The notes: generated by a model not told the origin, from the sequence alone. DNA of 64,000 nucleotides from Bolinopsis microptera (GCF_026151205.1 NC_087073.1:11997578-12061577); one strand, 5' to 3'; shown: positions 47,325 to 60,393, counted from the stretch's first letter. A program made the numbers and translations.

Positions 47325-49020
47325 TTGTAAATGTGCTGTAATTATTTTGTAATTCTCACGCAGTACAGGCAATTACGGACAAAAGAAACAATGTTTTATA
47401 TTATTAGTCTTAGAAGATTGATCAGCGCATCAAATAATGTTTTTTGCTAGATCGGCGCGATGCACAATTTATTAACTGGGCCGTACTGCCAGCTAACTGT
47501 GACATGTAAAATATTGACGTTGTTTTTATTTGTTCGTAAATGATAAATGGTTGCGGAATGACATTGAAAAAGCACAGGCTGAGCGCCGCCCAGTAACACA
47601 GACATTTCGCTTCGAAAAGAAAGTTTTTCGTGTTACTTCGAACAAATTTAGACAAGCATCATCCGTCGACGTACCGGCGAGTTCAATTTCCAATCCTTTC
47701 TTTAACGGGTGATACTTGTAGTCGTAAAATATTTGCTTCAAATATTAATCAGGACCGTCGACGAGTCCAACTCGGCGCGCGTCCTGGTAGGTTATAAACC
47801 TACAAGTCACGCGTCGCGATCCTCATTTGTATTTCATTTCGCCCCCGCTATACCGTGGCGAAAGCCACGATACGACCGCCCAGCCCACGACTAAGGGCTG
47901 AGGGTAATAAATTTACCGGATGGTGCAGGGAAATTGGTAAAAACACGACTTTAATCTTACATTAATTGTATAAAATTCTAAGTTCAGGTAAACAAGCAAA
48001 GTTTGTTTTTAATTATTACATATAACTATTTGTTGACGGATGTTACTCGTTTAATTTTTTCGATTCGAAGTTTACTGGGCCGCGCTCAGCCTCAAGCCTG
48101 TCATTCCGCCGAATTTATATCATTATGAACATATAATACACAAATTAAGTGCACAAGTAAGTAAGTAAATATTTCATGCTAGGCATGTAGCACCCATTAC
48201 GGTACGGGTAACCACTAACCATCCATTGAGTTGTTGCTTTTTCACTTTGCATAGCAGCTCAGCGAGGTCCGCATTACCTGAGGACCCCTTGTATCACGTG
48301 GTGACCCCCACGGTCGCTTCACTATAGTGGCCCCCTGTAGAGTCTTCGACGATACAGGGGAGCCGCGCACTTCGTGCGCGGCGGGTCATACAACGTATGA
48401 CAAAGGACCCCAGGCTATTATGTTCATTAACATATATAACGAATAAAGATTTGGCGGAATGACAGGCTGAGCGCGGCCCAGTAACATTCCTCCATAGCTC
48501 CATTCTCCAATGAGTATGTTTTTAAATATTATAGCTTGTAGCACGATGCGTTACTGGTTACTGTGCCGCGCCGCGCATTCAATTATTGATTATGCTTCTT
48601 GCAACGCTAAATCGGTGAAATGCGCTACTGTGCCTCGCCGAGCTGCGATGAATTGACATCGTCAATTAACATTATAGCCTGTGCAGCAACAGTACACGCG
48701 CTTTAACCTAACCATGTGCTTTCGCGCCACTGCAGCGTGCAGGCGCGCTCGTTTCACACGGGAGGCGAGCGGAGAGGAGTTTAAAGATAAAATAGAGATA
48801 AGGATAAAATACATATATAAATAGATAAAGATAGCGATTAGAATATTAAATAGAGATTTTACAGCAATTTTACAAAAATGACACACATGGGCCACCTAAT
48901 GATATACATGATAAAACTGCTAGCGCATGTGTATCAAAAAATGTTTTGACACACATACGCTACCTAGGAAGCGCATGTGTATCATTATTTTTTTTGACAC
49001 ACATGCGCTTCCATAGTCGA
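47325..49020. repeat. Right arm of large inverted-repeat cluster
   Basis: Inverted copy of the left-arm segments 39310–40320 and 37385–37990, joined here by a 160-bp insert (48273–48430). The insert contains a ccgcgcacttcgtgcgcgg hairpin. There is no coding support. Confidence 0.75.
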
Positions 49021-49030
49021 CTCTTTTTTT

Positions 49031-49246
49031 AACGGGTGATACTCGTAAAATATTTGTTCCATATATTGGGCAGGACCGTCGACGAGTCCAACTCGGCGCG
49101 CGTCCTGGTAGGTTGCAAACCTACAACATTTTTTTGTAGGTTTATAACCTACCTAACCAGGACTCGCGCCGAGTTGGACTTGTCGATGAGTTGGACTCGT
49201 CGACGATCCTGAATATTAAAAAAATATTTTCCGAGTATCACCCGTT
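49031..49246. mobile_element. Hairpin MITE with AACGGGTGATAC ends
   Basis: The sequence folds back on itself nearly end to end: AACGGGTGATACTCG at the left, its inverted copy at the right, and gtaggttgcaaacctac / gtaggtttataacctac at the centre. The same module appears inside the inverted-repeat arms at 39830–39970 and 47690–47800. No target duplication is obvious. Confidence 0.7.
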
Positions 49247-49299
49247 AAACTCTTTTGTAAGTGAAATTGTTATTATATATTAATGTTGACCATTGTTAA

Positions 49300-51428
49300 T
49301 GGTCTGGCCCGGCGCGCGCTACTTCGTAGCACTTGCCATCGGAGAAAGCGGCGCGCGCTACTTCGAAGAAATTTAGACGAGTAACATCCGTAAAATATTA
49401 ATGGAATTCCGTCCATTAAGTAAAATTGCACCGTTAATGTCCTTACCCAGCTGATACAACTTTAGGTTATGACAAAGGGTCTTGCGAACATTTCACAGTC
49501 AACAGTCATTTATATCACTATATGAATAAAACAAAATATTATCAGACTATACACACAGCATGAGTAACTGGTGGATAAGCTTTCGGTAAAAACGGATCCG
49601 GAAAAGTCAATGCGGCACTCGGGTTTTTGGTATTGTTGTCGGTATATTGTCCATTATCTACGTTCTGCTTTCTTAGTTTAAACAATAGTGAGTTCTAAAT
49701 ATACAGCTTTAAACCGATTAAGTATGAATGAATGAAATACCTGACAATCCGCACTTTTATGATTCAATAGCATGATTAACTCGTAGTGATGTATGATTTC
49801 TAGAAACTTTAAATGAAATTTGGCGCTCACAGGTCCTCGTGATCATGTGATCGCAGCATGAGGTTTTGTAAATGCGCAGGGCACCTTCAAGCTTAAATTA
49901 GTCACCTTACTGAGGCAGTCAACCAACGCGCGGCTTTATTTTTATGATATGATATGTTTTGATTGTTATTAATAAATACCAAAATTTAAATTTGTTTTCC
50001 TAAAATTTGTTTTCCTACTAGCTTGCCATGTGATCAAAAAATATTTTAAGAAAAAACAACATTTTTACTTACCACAAAACAATCAATGCAATTTATCTTT
50101 AGATAAAGTCAAAGTTGAAAATTCAACCATAGACAAGATGCCCGCCGCGCACACAGCCACACATTGTTGATTAATCATCAGGTGCGGGCGTAAGCTCCGC
50201 ACGCATGGTTTATTTAATTGACATCTTTTAATAACATGTCATAAGTCAGTACCCATACGTTGGGTCTTACACCACCGCCGCGTTTTATATTTGAGAGTTG
50301 TTGCTTTGCAGATGTAATACTGTACCTATACTTGTTCAAGGATTCCGTCACCAAAATTTGAAAATTCGATTTTTGGGGGCCACACCCAATCAACATTGAA
50401 TTGCTTATACTCGTGTTAGAGACTTTGTTGTAACATATTGCAATAGTTCATTTAATCTGGAATATAATCTAAAAAGATGGTGCGAAACGGATTTGAAATG
50501 ACGAAGTTATCAAACAATTTGTTTATCTCGTTATCAAAATTGATTGGGTAATCAATGATTACCCAATTACGACACCGTAATTGGGCTCTCTGCACGATTC
50601 CCATTATGTGGATCTAGCATCAACCCAATCACATGATCACACGCAATGAACAAACTCGTTATTCTTAATATCTCGGTCATCTGAGAAGCTAGAACTCTCA
50701 TTGTTTCAGGACAAACGTAATTCGAATGACCAAACACAATTCAATAAAATTTGGCTCGATCCGACTATCCAAACTATCAAATAAATGCGAAAATAAACCT
50801 TCATTTGAAAAAAATGAACACGAAAATTTTTCGATTTGACAAATTCCTTGAACCAGTGATTGTAGTAAGTCATTCCAGAAAGAATTATTTCAATTGGGCC
50901 GATTCATTCTCAATACGTACCTCCCGTATCGAGAGCTCCCGATTCCGAGCTCGTGCTGCATAGGGGGGCCCGCATTACCGGGGGAAGCCTGGAGTCCAAA
51001 ATTGTGTATTGAAAAGTGGTTGCAGACTTCGAAAATCGAAAAACTATTTTCGGCTGATAATGAACAGGGAAGCATAAAACGTGAACAAAATTAGTTTCCA
51101 GAAAAACTTTGAACAAATTTTGACTTCGAATAAATTTTCGGTCTGAGTCATATCCTTCGATTATCGAAGTATGCACCTACCCCTTTTTCAAAGTTTTTCT
51201 GAAAACCACATTTCTCCACATTTCATGCTACCCTGTTCATTATTAGTCGAAAATAGTGTGTCCAAATCATGTGTGAAAAATTCTCATAATGTTTGTTCGT
51301 TAATGTCGCCAATGTCCTTCCGAGCCCACCAATGTCCGTCAATGTCCGCTAATGTCCTAAAAAACACGTCCGTTGTCTCATAGAACCCAAAAAGGACAGG
51401 ACATTATAGGTGGACATTGGCAGACATG
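49300..51428. other. Non-coding stretch with small repeats
   Basis: No exons seen. GGCGCGCGCTACTTCG occurs twice (49311–49380). 50246–50604 is a copy of the dispersed repeat found in the palindromic transposon loop. An (aatgtcc)-type short tandem array is at 51304–51358. Confidence 0.5.
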
Positions 51429-54400
51429 TTACCCCCTCCAATAATCTGATACTGTGTCGTCGGAGTCAAATTCAATATATGCTATTTCTTTGTTCCAGTC
51501 ATTTTCCCAGCTAGGTTCCGTACAGTGATTGAGTAGCTCCACGTTCCACATTTCTAAGTCATTGTAGTGTATAACTACTCTGATACTTTCGCTTTTGACT
51601 ATGGTTATCTTCCAAATGTTGTCAGTAGTGGTGGGCATAGTAGTTGTAGAAGGTATCATGGGCTGAGTGTAAGTGCAATAGTAGAGAAAAAGACGGGGTA
51701 AAGAATGTTTAAACGTGATACCGATTCCCCCTACATCGTTTCCATAAGGAGAGAGAAAAAACACAGAAACAACATATTCACTATTCAGTTCCACCAGACC
51801 ATTACTGTCTATGTAAAGGGGTATCGTCTCAAGTTGGAAGGGAATCCGCTCCCTACGTATCACTGGTTCCCAGCTCCCTGTAGTCAGTTTACCTGGGGAC
51901 CACAGGCTTTAATGTTCATAAACATAAGAATAAATATGCGGTGGAACAAACTATAACATGTATTATATAATAGACAACATATAACAATGATAATCACCTG
52001 GTACTTGACCTGGTACTGGACAAATATCAGTGTTACAAGTTTCTTTTTCTTCAGAATCTCCCTTGCAGTCTCAGTTGTTTGCTTAGTTTAATAACAGGTA
52101 CTTTCCAAACTAGATCTGAGTTTAGACTCCCTTGGAGACTATGGCCTTGTTGCAAATGCAGGGCTTGTAGGTTGATGACCTCAGACCAAGCACTGATTTC
52201 GAAAGAAAGAAAAATAAACTGATACCTGGACAAAGATCAGTGTTACAAGTTTCTTTTTCTTCAGAATCTCCCTTGCAGTCAGCACCACCATTTGACGGCA
52301 AAGGGTTGGTACAGGATCTGCTCCTAGTTCGACTTCCTCCATTACATTCTACAGAACACGCAGACCAGTCCTCATAGTCGGTCCAACCGCCATCAACTGA
52401 GACTGAGAGAAGAATAAGTAAATTGCTTGTCGGTAATCTTATGAATTTTCAGAATTGCGTTGTCTTAGTGAACAAAGGAGTTTTTCGAATCGAACTGTAG
52501 CTTATTGGCCCTTTTTTAGACGGCTCTTTTATGGGATATTTGACCTTTCTTGTCCACGATTAGGATTTTCAAAGGATGTCCTTAAAGCCGAAAAAGTGAG
52601 GTCAGATCTGGACCAACTTAGTCTCAGGTCACAACAAGCAATTTGGTGCTTAAGTACTGCTAAACTCAAAATCTTAACCTGCTGTATGGCATGTAGGGAT
52701 TTCGCACCAGTCCCAACGTTTGGTAAGTGAGGTTGTGTAACACCATGCTTCAAGTTCGGTGTAATTGTCATCTTCTCCATCTGGGTTCCTACAGTAGTTG
52801 TGGTCACCTATTCCTTTGTCATTAAATTTATCCACAGTGTAAACATGCTCATAAGGTGATTGTTCAGTCCATTTCTGACAGGTGTGACCACCCATAGTCA
52901 CGGACAGAGTTCCTCTATACCCAGATCCCATCGTAAGCGGATTATCTTTGTTCCAACATTCAATATCTGCAACACAACGTTACTTAATACTTTTATACCA
53001 TAAGAGGGTCGTAATTTTCTTTTCAACTCTAACGGCATCAATGGTTAACTAAATCTTGTCTATGTTTTGAGAGATATCTCAGTTGTTTGCTTGGTTTAAT
53101 AACAGGTACTTTCTGAACTAGATCTGAGTTTAGACTCCCTTGGAGACTATGGCCTTGTTTCAAATGCAGGGCTTGTAGGTTGATGACCTCAGACCAAGCA
53201 CTGATTTCGAAAGAAAGAAAAATAAACTGATACCTGGACAAAGATCAGTGTTACAAGTTTCTTTTTCTTCAGAATCTCCCTTGCAGTCAGCACCACCATT
53301 TGACGGCGAAGGGTTGGTACAGGATCTGCTCCTAGTTCGACTTTTTCCATTACATTTTACAGGACATGCAGACCAGTTCTCATAGTCGGTCCAACCGCCA
53401 TCAACTGAGACTGAAAGAAGAATAAGTAAAACCGCCATCAGCTGAGAGATAAGAATAGGAGCCCTTCAAAAGTAAATCGCTTGTCAGTAACCTTATGAAT
53501 TTTTAGAATTGCATTGTCTTAGTGAACGAAGGAGTTTTTCTAATCAAACTGTAGCTTATTGGCCCTTTTTTAGACGGCTCTTTTTTTGGGATACTTGACC
53601 TTTCTTGTCCACGATTAGGATTTTAAAAGACGTCCTTTAAGCCGAAAAAGTGAGGTCAATTTAGTCTCAGGTCACAATAAGAAATTTTGTGCTAAAGTAC
53701 TGCTAAACTCAAAATCTTAACCTGCTGTATGGCATGTAGGGATTTCGCACCAGTCCCAACGTTTGGTAAGTGAGGTTGTGTAACACCATGCTTCAAGTTC
53801 AGTGTAATTGTCATCTTCTCCATCTGGGTTCCTACAGTAGTTGTGGTCACCTATTCCTTTGTCATTAAATTTATCCACAGTGTAAACATGCTCATAAGGT
53901 GATTGTTCAGTCCATTTCTGACAGGTGTGACCACCCATAGTCACGGACAGAGTTCCTCTATACCCAGATCCCATCGTGAGCGGATTATCTTTGTTCCAAC
54001 ATTCAATATCTGCAACACAACGTTACTTAATACTTTTATACCATAAGAGGGTCGTAATTTTCTTTTCAACTCTAACGGCATCAATGGTTAACTAAATCTT
54101 GTCTATGTTTTGAGAGATATCTCAGTTGTTTGCTTGGTTTAATAACAGGTACTTTCTGAACTAGATCTGAGTTTAGACTCCCTTGGAGACTATGGCCTTG
54201 TTGCAAATGCAGGGCTTGTAGGTTGATGACCTCAGACCAAGCACTGATTTCGAAAGAAAGAAAAATAAACTGATACCTGGACAAAGATCAGTGTTACAAG
54301 TTTCTTTTTCTTCAGAATCTCCCTCGCAGTCAGCACCACCATATGATGGGGCAGGGTTGGTACAGGATCTGCTCCTAGTTCGACTTTTTCCATTACATTT

Positions 54401-56075
54401 TACAGAACATGCAGACCAGTTCTCATAGTCGGTCCAACCGCCATCAACTGAGACTGAAAGAAGAATAAGTAAAACCGCCATCAGCTGAGAGATAAGAATA
54501 GGAGCCCTTCAAAAGTAAATCGCTTGTCGGTAACCTTATGATTTTTTAGAATTGCATTGTCTTAGTGAACGAAGGAGTTTTTCTAATCAAACTGTAGCTT
54601 ATTGGCCCTTTTTTAGACGGCTCTTTTTTGGGATACTTGACCTTTCTTGTCCACGATTAGGATTTTAAAAGACGTCCTTTAAGCCGAAAAAGTGAGGTCA
54701 ATTTAATCTCAGGTCACAATAAGAAATTTTGTGCTAAAGTACTGCTGAACTCAAAATCTTAACCTGCTGTATGGCATGTAGGGATTTCGCACCAGTCCCA
54801 ACGTTTGGTAAGTGAGGTTGTGTAACACCATGCTTCAAGTTCGGTGTAATTGTCATCTTCTCCATCTGGGTTCCTACAGTAGTTGTGGTCACCTATTCCT
54901 TTGTCATTAAATTTATCCACAGTGTAAACATGCTCATAAGGTGATTGTTCAGTCCATTTCTGACAGGTGTGACCACCCATAGTCACGGAAAGAGTTCCTC
55001 TATACCCAGATCCCATCGTGAGCGGATTATCTTTGTTCCAACATTCAATATCTGCAACACAACGTTACTTAATACTTTTATACCATAAGAGGGTCGTAAT
55101 TTTCTTTTCAACTCTAACGGCATCAATGGTTAACTAAATCTTGTCTATGTTTTGAGAGATATCTCAGTTGTTTGCTTAGTTTAATAACAGGTACTTTCCG
55201 AACTAGATCTGAGTTTAGACTCCCTTGGAGACTATGGCCTTGTTGCAAATTTAGGGCTTGTAGGTTGATGACCTCAGACCAAGCACTGATTTCGAAAGAA
55301 AGAAAAATAACCTGATACCTGGACAAAGATCAGTGTTACAAGTTTCTTTTTCTTCAGAATCTCCCTTGCAGTCAGCACCACCATATGATGGGGCAGGGTT
55401 GGTACAGGATCTGCTCCTAGTTCGACTTCCTTCGTTACATTCTACAGAACACGCAGACCAGTCCTCATAGTCGTTCCAACCGCCATCAACTGAGACTGAG
55501 AGAAGAATAAGTAAATTGCTTGTCGGTAACTTTAAGTATTTTCAGAAGTGCATTGGTTTATAATTTTGGTTTTTCTATCAGAAGTTATAATGAAGAGATA
55601 AAGGTACTTATTAATATTATGGATAATATGCGTTTAATAAACAAATATGCTCTTTATCAACATACCAAATTTACACTTGGCGGTACAAGAAGCTTTTAGT
55701 AGCTTCTTGAGTGCATTCAGGCATTTTTTCTTTTTCTTTTTACTCAGCTCCTTTTTGTCCCCTACCTTCGGGTTGTTGCAGCTAAACTTTTCATCAGAAG
55801 AGGACCAACCTTTAGAAATTATTGTCATTGTAACGAATTTAACTGTAGAACTAGATTAAACTGCATATGCATTACACATGGCATTATTGAGAGATTCTTA
55901 CTGGAGCTAGTCTAAAAGGAATCTATGATAACTTATATTCACCCTGCTTCTTCTGACACGTTTCCAGTGTATTGTATAATTTTTTCTTGCACCTTTTGTC
56001 TTTTTTCTGACGGGCGCCATGAACGATGTTCAAGGTCAGTGAGAGCACTGATAGTAAGCAGAAGAGGGTTCTCAT
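51429..56075 (-). CDS. Secreted TSP1–kringle repeat protein, 11 exons
   Basis: Exons: 56075–55943, 55809–55666, 55495–55319, 55051–54764, 54453–54277, 54009–53722, 53410–53234, 52966–52679, 52402–52226, 52069–51998 and 51892–51429. They join in frame to 794 residues. The signal peptide is MRTLFCLLSVLSLTLNIVHG. Next is a Lys-rich segment with six Cys (KDKRCKKKLYN…LKASCTAKCKF). Then come TSP1, kringle, TSP1, kringle, TSP1, kringle, TSP1. TSP1 motifs are WSACSVECN, RTRSRSC and CNTDLCPG. Kringle motifs are HTCQKW, NYCRNPDG and WCYTTSL, with RWDWCEIPTC. All introns are phase 1, so each domain is one shuffled exon. Exon 10 is the 3' half of a TSP1 fused to intron sequence. The last exon encodes Thr-rich and β-type sequence (DNIWKITIVKSES, DSDDTVSDYWRG) that I cannot assign. 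Likely extracellular; ligand unknown. Confidence 0.88.
52226..55495 (-). repeat. Three ~1043-bp tandem TSP1+kringle genomic units
   Basis: Units recur at 1043- and 1042-bp spacing (kringle starts 52966, 54009 and 55051; TSP1 starts 53410, 54453 and 55495). The terminal TSP1 copy is 1008 bp from the next. Introns are as similar as exons, including the non-coding strings ctgatttcgaaagaaagaaa and ttaagccgaaaaagtgaggt. The three kringle exons appear to encode identical proteins. Confidence 0.92.
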
Positions 56076-57295
56076 CCTGGAAAATGGAATGTCGTCAAAT
56101 CAAAATGCTGTGATGAGAAAAAAAATCTAAAATGAGCTGATGGCGATGCGTATATAATCTGTCATTTGTTTCTAAAATATAAGTCTTTTCTTGCAAATGC
56201 CTTTATCATTCATTATGAAATGAACTGCTGTTCGACAAAAAAAAGTGTATTATTTAAACTGTTTATAACGATAGTCAGGGGACTGATCTCTTTACTGCTC
56301 ACTAGAGGAATTCAGAAAACTGAAGCTACTCTACACTCGACTATCACGTGCCTCACTTAAACACGTTCTTTGATGGCCATGAGTGACTAATCAAAACTTT
56401 AACCGCCTCTACTCTGACCCCAACCTCAACCCTAACTGAAGCATATATATAATATGCTAAATTCCTAACCCTTTGAACGATAAATTAGACTGACTAATAT
56501 AAGGAAGTCAGTTTAATTTCTCGTTTCCCGATACCCCGCCAACCAAAGGATACACCGCCATCACCAACAACTCACTCTTGGAATGGAATCTACAGAAATA
56601 TTTGAACCAGGAATGATTGGAGAACGTACTAGTTACTGTTGTCCAGAAGCAATCCTGCCAAACCAACGTAAAAAAAAATAATATTAATAATAAGTCATTA
56701 TATGGTCATTTCACGTGATCAAAACAGTTTTTCGCCGATAACTCGCCAGATCAGTAGTATTTTAACACTATTATATCATGAGGGAAAATTCGTAATCACT
56801 ATCAGAGTTTAAAAATAAATCGATTTAAGTCGGTTTCAACTATCGGGGGCTCTTTAAGAAAAATCTCGAAGTTTGAGAATAGAACTAGAAGTAGAGTGAT
56901 TGAGCACATTCATCATCAATGTTAGATACCATTTATTCTGAAGAACGATAACAGTTATAAAAATTAACGTGCATATATCCTGTTAAATGTTAAAGTAAAT
57001 ACAAAATAATCCATCTAAAATCAAATATCGCTGATGTAGTACTAATGCATGTTAAATGTTAATGTATTTTTCGGAATCAGCAACCAAATTTTTGGACAGT
57101 GGACGGCGCCATACTGTCATGACTGGCTTTTACTGATTCGCTCGCCCAAAAATTGTCACGTGACTTTGGTTTTTATAGTTTTGCAGCCGAACAATACGGT
57201 TTTTTTCGATTTTGTGGAGTTCCTCAGTTTTTGTCACCATATTAATCATATAAAATAAATTTATTCACTCTTAAAAATTACCATTATTAGGGAAA

Positions 57296-60200
57296 ATGGC
57301 TACACGAAGAAGAGAGAAGCACACCAAAGAACTGATATGCAACAAAGAGGTTGCTTTTTATACTGTGGTAAGTTCCAAATCGTTTGGTCTTTTGTTTTAT
57401 TCTTCGGGTGAAACAACTAATCTAATTATGGGTTGCAGGTTTTCAGGACATTTTAACTGAAACTGGGTAGAGCAATGATATTGACCCTGTTATAAAAATA
57501 ATAGAAAATACAAATTTCATTTTTGACCTCATTGCTATAATCTTTAATACAGATTTATCTGCCATTTGATACATGAGAGCAGTTCTGCATTAGGCCTTTC
57601 TCTCGATATTGTATCATAAAAAGTTAACAAAAACAACCAAAGTAACAAATTTATGCTTTTGGTGTTTTGGTGATTAATAAATTATTGTATCGTAAAAGTT
57701 GTAAAAGGGAGAAAAATAAAAATCAGATATCTAGCCATCCGCGTAACCGTTATCACAAATTATGTATGGTTAATTTCAGTATATTGGAAGTATAACAGTC
57801 GATAGGTCTATGAGAACACTCCCATATGAGATGAGGACTGCTGTCACCAAGTAAGATACTCTTTTTGTTATAAATCAGTGCACCATCTATGATCTAGATT
57901 TTAAACCTATATCCTACAGTTCTGGAAACTTTCCACCAAAGCAATATTATGTTGATTTAACATTATTTTTAAAATTCACATAATATGAGTTCACACTCTT
58001 TTTTTACAGGGAAGCCATTGTTAAAGTATGTACTGCGGCCCAGTGTATGAAACAAGATATGAAACGTCCCAAGGGCATTAAACAGATCAACAAGATTTTG
58101 ACTCGTAAGTAACTCTTTCCCCTGTCCTGGGCTCGTATCCAACAGTATATTATATAAATTAAATTTTCCCACAAGTTGATAAGTTAGGCTGTTTGCCAAT
58201 TTATTCGCCTTGTGACTGTTCTTACTTTTAGGCTTTCAGGCTGAACTTGGTTAAACTTTTTGCCTAATTTCAGAGCCTCCCGATGTAAACAGGATAGGGG
58301 TTAACTTCACAGTGTCACTGGCCGGTCTCAAAGCTCAAAGAAGTGATAACGGCAAGGTAAATCTTCTGTTTCTTTGGTGAATATTTCAAAACTTGTAACA
58401 TTCCTTTCTCAATCTGCTGCCGATAATGACCAAGTAGATTTCACAGTTTGAAAACTGTACAAAGCTGGTGTTATTTGATGCTTGTGAGAAGTAACACCAC
58501 GCTAATTAGATTAAACATTCCTAGCATTCTATTACACTTCTTCAGAAACACATCAAAAATGTTAGACCGAAAATGAAGTCGGTTTAAGAGTTGAAGGGGC
58601 TCATGAACCCATCAGAAAATTAAAAGCATGTGCTAAAGCTCTCAATTATTACACCATTTGTTTTCAGATACTGATGAATCATTCGATGTCTTCAATATCG
58701 TTCGCCAGCTGTGGGGAAACGGTGAGTGATTGGCTTTAAACACATTTTCTGAAGAAATGATTTAGAATGAGAAATAGTTTAGAATGAGGTACCTTGACTA
58801 AAATACCATTTCTTGATGACGTCATTCTTTTATCAGCCGTTCAAGTCATTTGTGGGTTACGTTGCAAAAGATCCTGCCAGAGGGAGATGTGAGTAATTAC
58901 TAATTATGTAAAATCAATTATAAATGATAGCTATATAACATAAGGATGAATATATTAGAAAATTCGCTTAAAACCCTTATTAACCCGTTCATCTGTGAGT
59001 TTACACAATTTTTAAGCAAATAAAAGAACTGGAAATTTACAAATCTCAAATCATTTTACACACCATTTACAAGTTCCAACTTACATTAACCCTTTTCAGC
59101 ATGTCACGTGTTTAACTGTTTTGGGGACGCCCATGATGTGGTCTCTACAGTGGGGGAGGCGTTCTCCATCAAATACGAGGATGTCCTGAGTAAACATAGC
59201 CAGTGTAACTCGGGATCATTCGAGTTTATAGAGGTTAACACTGGGTTAGTTCAATCTTTTGTTCAACAATCGTTCTAAAATCTAAGGGTAATCTTTTATT
59301 TATTGACAAGGAGTAATTATACTCTGTTGTTGTGTTTGTTTGTTATTTATACTCTTTTATTTGCTTTCATTTTTTGTTCTTGTTTTGTTGCCCCTTCAAT
59401 TTACCAAATCATGGACGATCTTTTACAATTGACAACCTGTGTTTAAATCCTTACCTCGACGATTTATAGATTTATCTCCACTCTGCAGCTAGTTATATAT
59501 AACTATACGGTTTTCAAGATTGGTGTGGAGACAGTAGTACGGTGGCCTTTTCACTTAGTGTAATATCACCTAGCAGTGTAGGATATGACTTAATTTCCAG
59601 GGTTACGTCACTCAATTATAAATACTAGAAAGGAGCCCGGTACCCACTAATAGCAACCTTATAAAAGTGTTGTCGGGTTCTATGACGTGATAAGGTCTCT
59701 CTCAGATGATCTCGCTCATGACATAACTCTCAACTCTTCTCAGGTTCTTCCAGAGTATATTTGAAGAGAGTGAGAACACAGCACAGAATAATCAACTGTC
59801 CGCAGCCAACAAGGTATGATACATCCTCCCCAACTGTTGTTGAGGTGTCACGATATGTTAAACACACCTCACCAACAACTCTCTTGTTAGATACAACTCT
59901 CTGTTATATAACAGTGTACACAAAGTCTCCCGCCTTATAAATCCGTAAGATTACTAATGCCTAGTTTTGTAGCCTTATAGTGACAGTCGACTCATGTGAC
60001 TTTATAAACGGTAAGATAAACTCTTAGAAAGGCAACTTGTTGAGCAGATACAAGATACGATAATAACCTTAGCATAGTTAAACAGGGTGCAGGAATAGAC
60101 ATACAAAACACAACAACACATGATACAGTCACAACACTGCCCGTGATATCACCATCATGACTCCCCAGCTATCAGATATGGGGCAGCTGACCGGAAGTAA

Positions 60201-60393
60201 AAGTGAACAGAACTTACCTCTACTCTACGAGAACTTGCCCCGTAAAGCAGTGGTCAGCACCCCCAAGCTTAGCAACTCCGCCCTGCTCCCCAGAAAGGTG
60301 GAGAACAGCATTTTCTACATTCCTAAGCCGGAGGAGAGTAATTGTTGGCCCCGGACAAACTACTGTCCCTCTCCTCCAAGCAGTCCTGGACTG
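57296..60393 (+). CDS. SHC-like PTB adaptor, 5' nine exons (3' end not found)
   Basis: SHC proteins link activated receptors to Ras through a PTB domain, a CH1 region with GRB2-binding tyrosines, and an SH2 domain. Exons: 57296–57367, 57780–57850, 58010–58104, 58274–58356, 58668–58721, 58837–58888, 59100–59244, 59744–59813 and 60169–60393, giving 289 codons in continuous frame. The PTB reads YIGSITVDRSMRTLPYEMRT, TKEAIVKVCTAAQC, ILMNHSMSSISFASCG, FVGYVAKDPARG, CHVFNCFGDAHDVVSTVGEA and FSIKYEDVL, matching the SHC pattern (MQSISFASGG, YVAYVAKDP, CHILEC, DVISTIGQAF). Exon 9 looks like CH1, with PLLYENLP (a YxN GRB2 SH2 consensus) and a Pro/Ser stretch. The first exon is basic (MATRRREKHTKELI). 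The SH2 exon is not seen before 64000 and is presumably beyond it. Confidence 0.85.

Noticed and set aside
37529-48895. Duplicated 77-residue frame MAHVCHFCKIAVKSLFNI
   Set aside because: Present once in each arm of the inverted-repeat cluster; hydrophobic AT-rich translation with no family.
52051-55326. Repeated 60–67-residue minus-strand frames starting MSRYQ(F/V)IFLSFEISAW
   Set aside because: They are intron sequence between TSP1 and kringle exons, repeated only because the whole genomic unit is duplicated.
60084-60156. SHC-like exon 9 starting at ttaaacag|ggtgcagg
   Set aside because: That frame reaches a stop at 60157–60159. The acceptor at 60168 gives a 75-codon open exon in phase.
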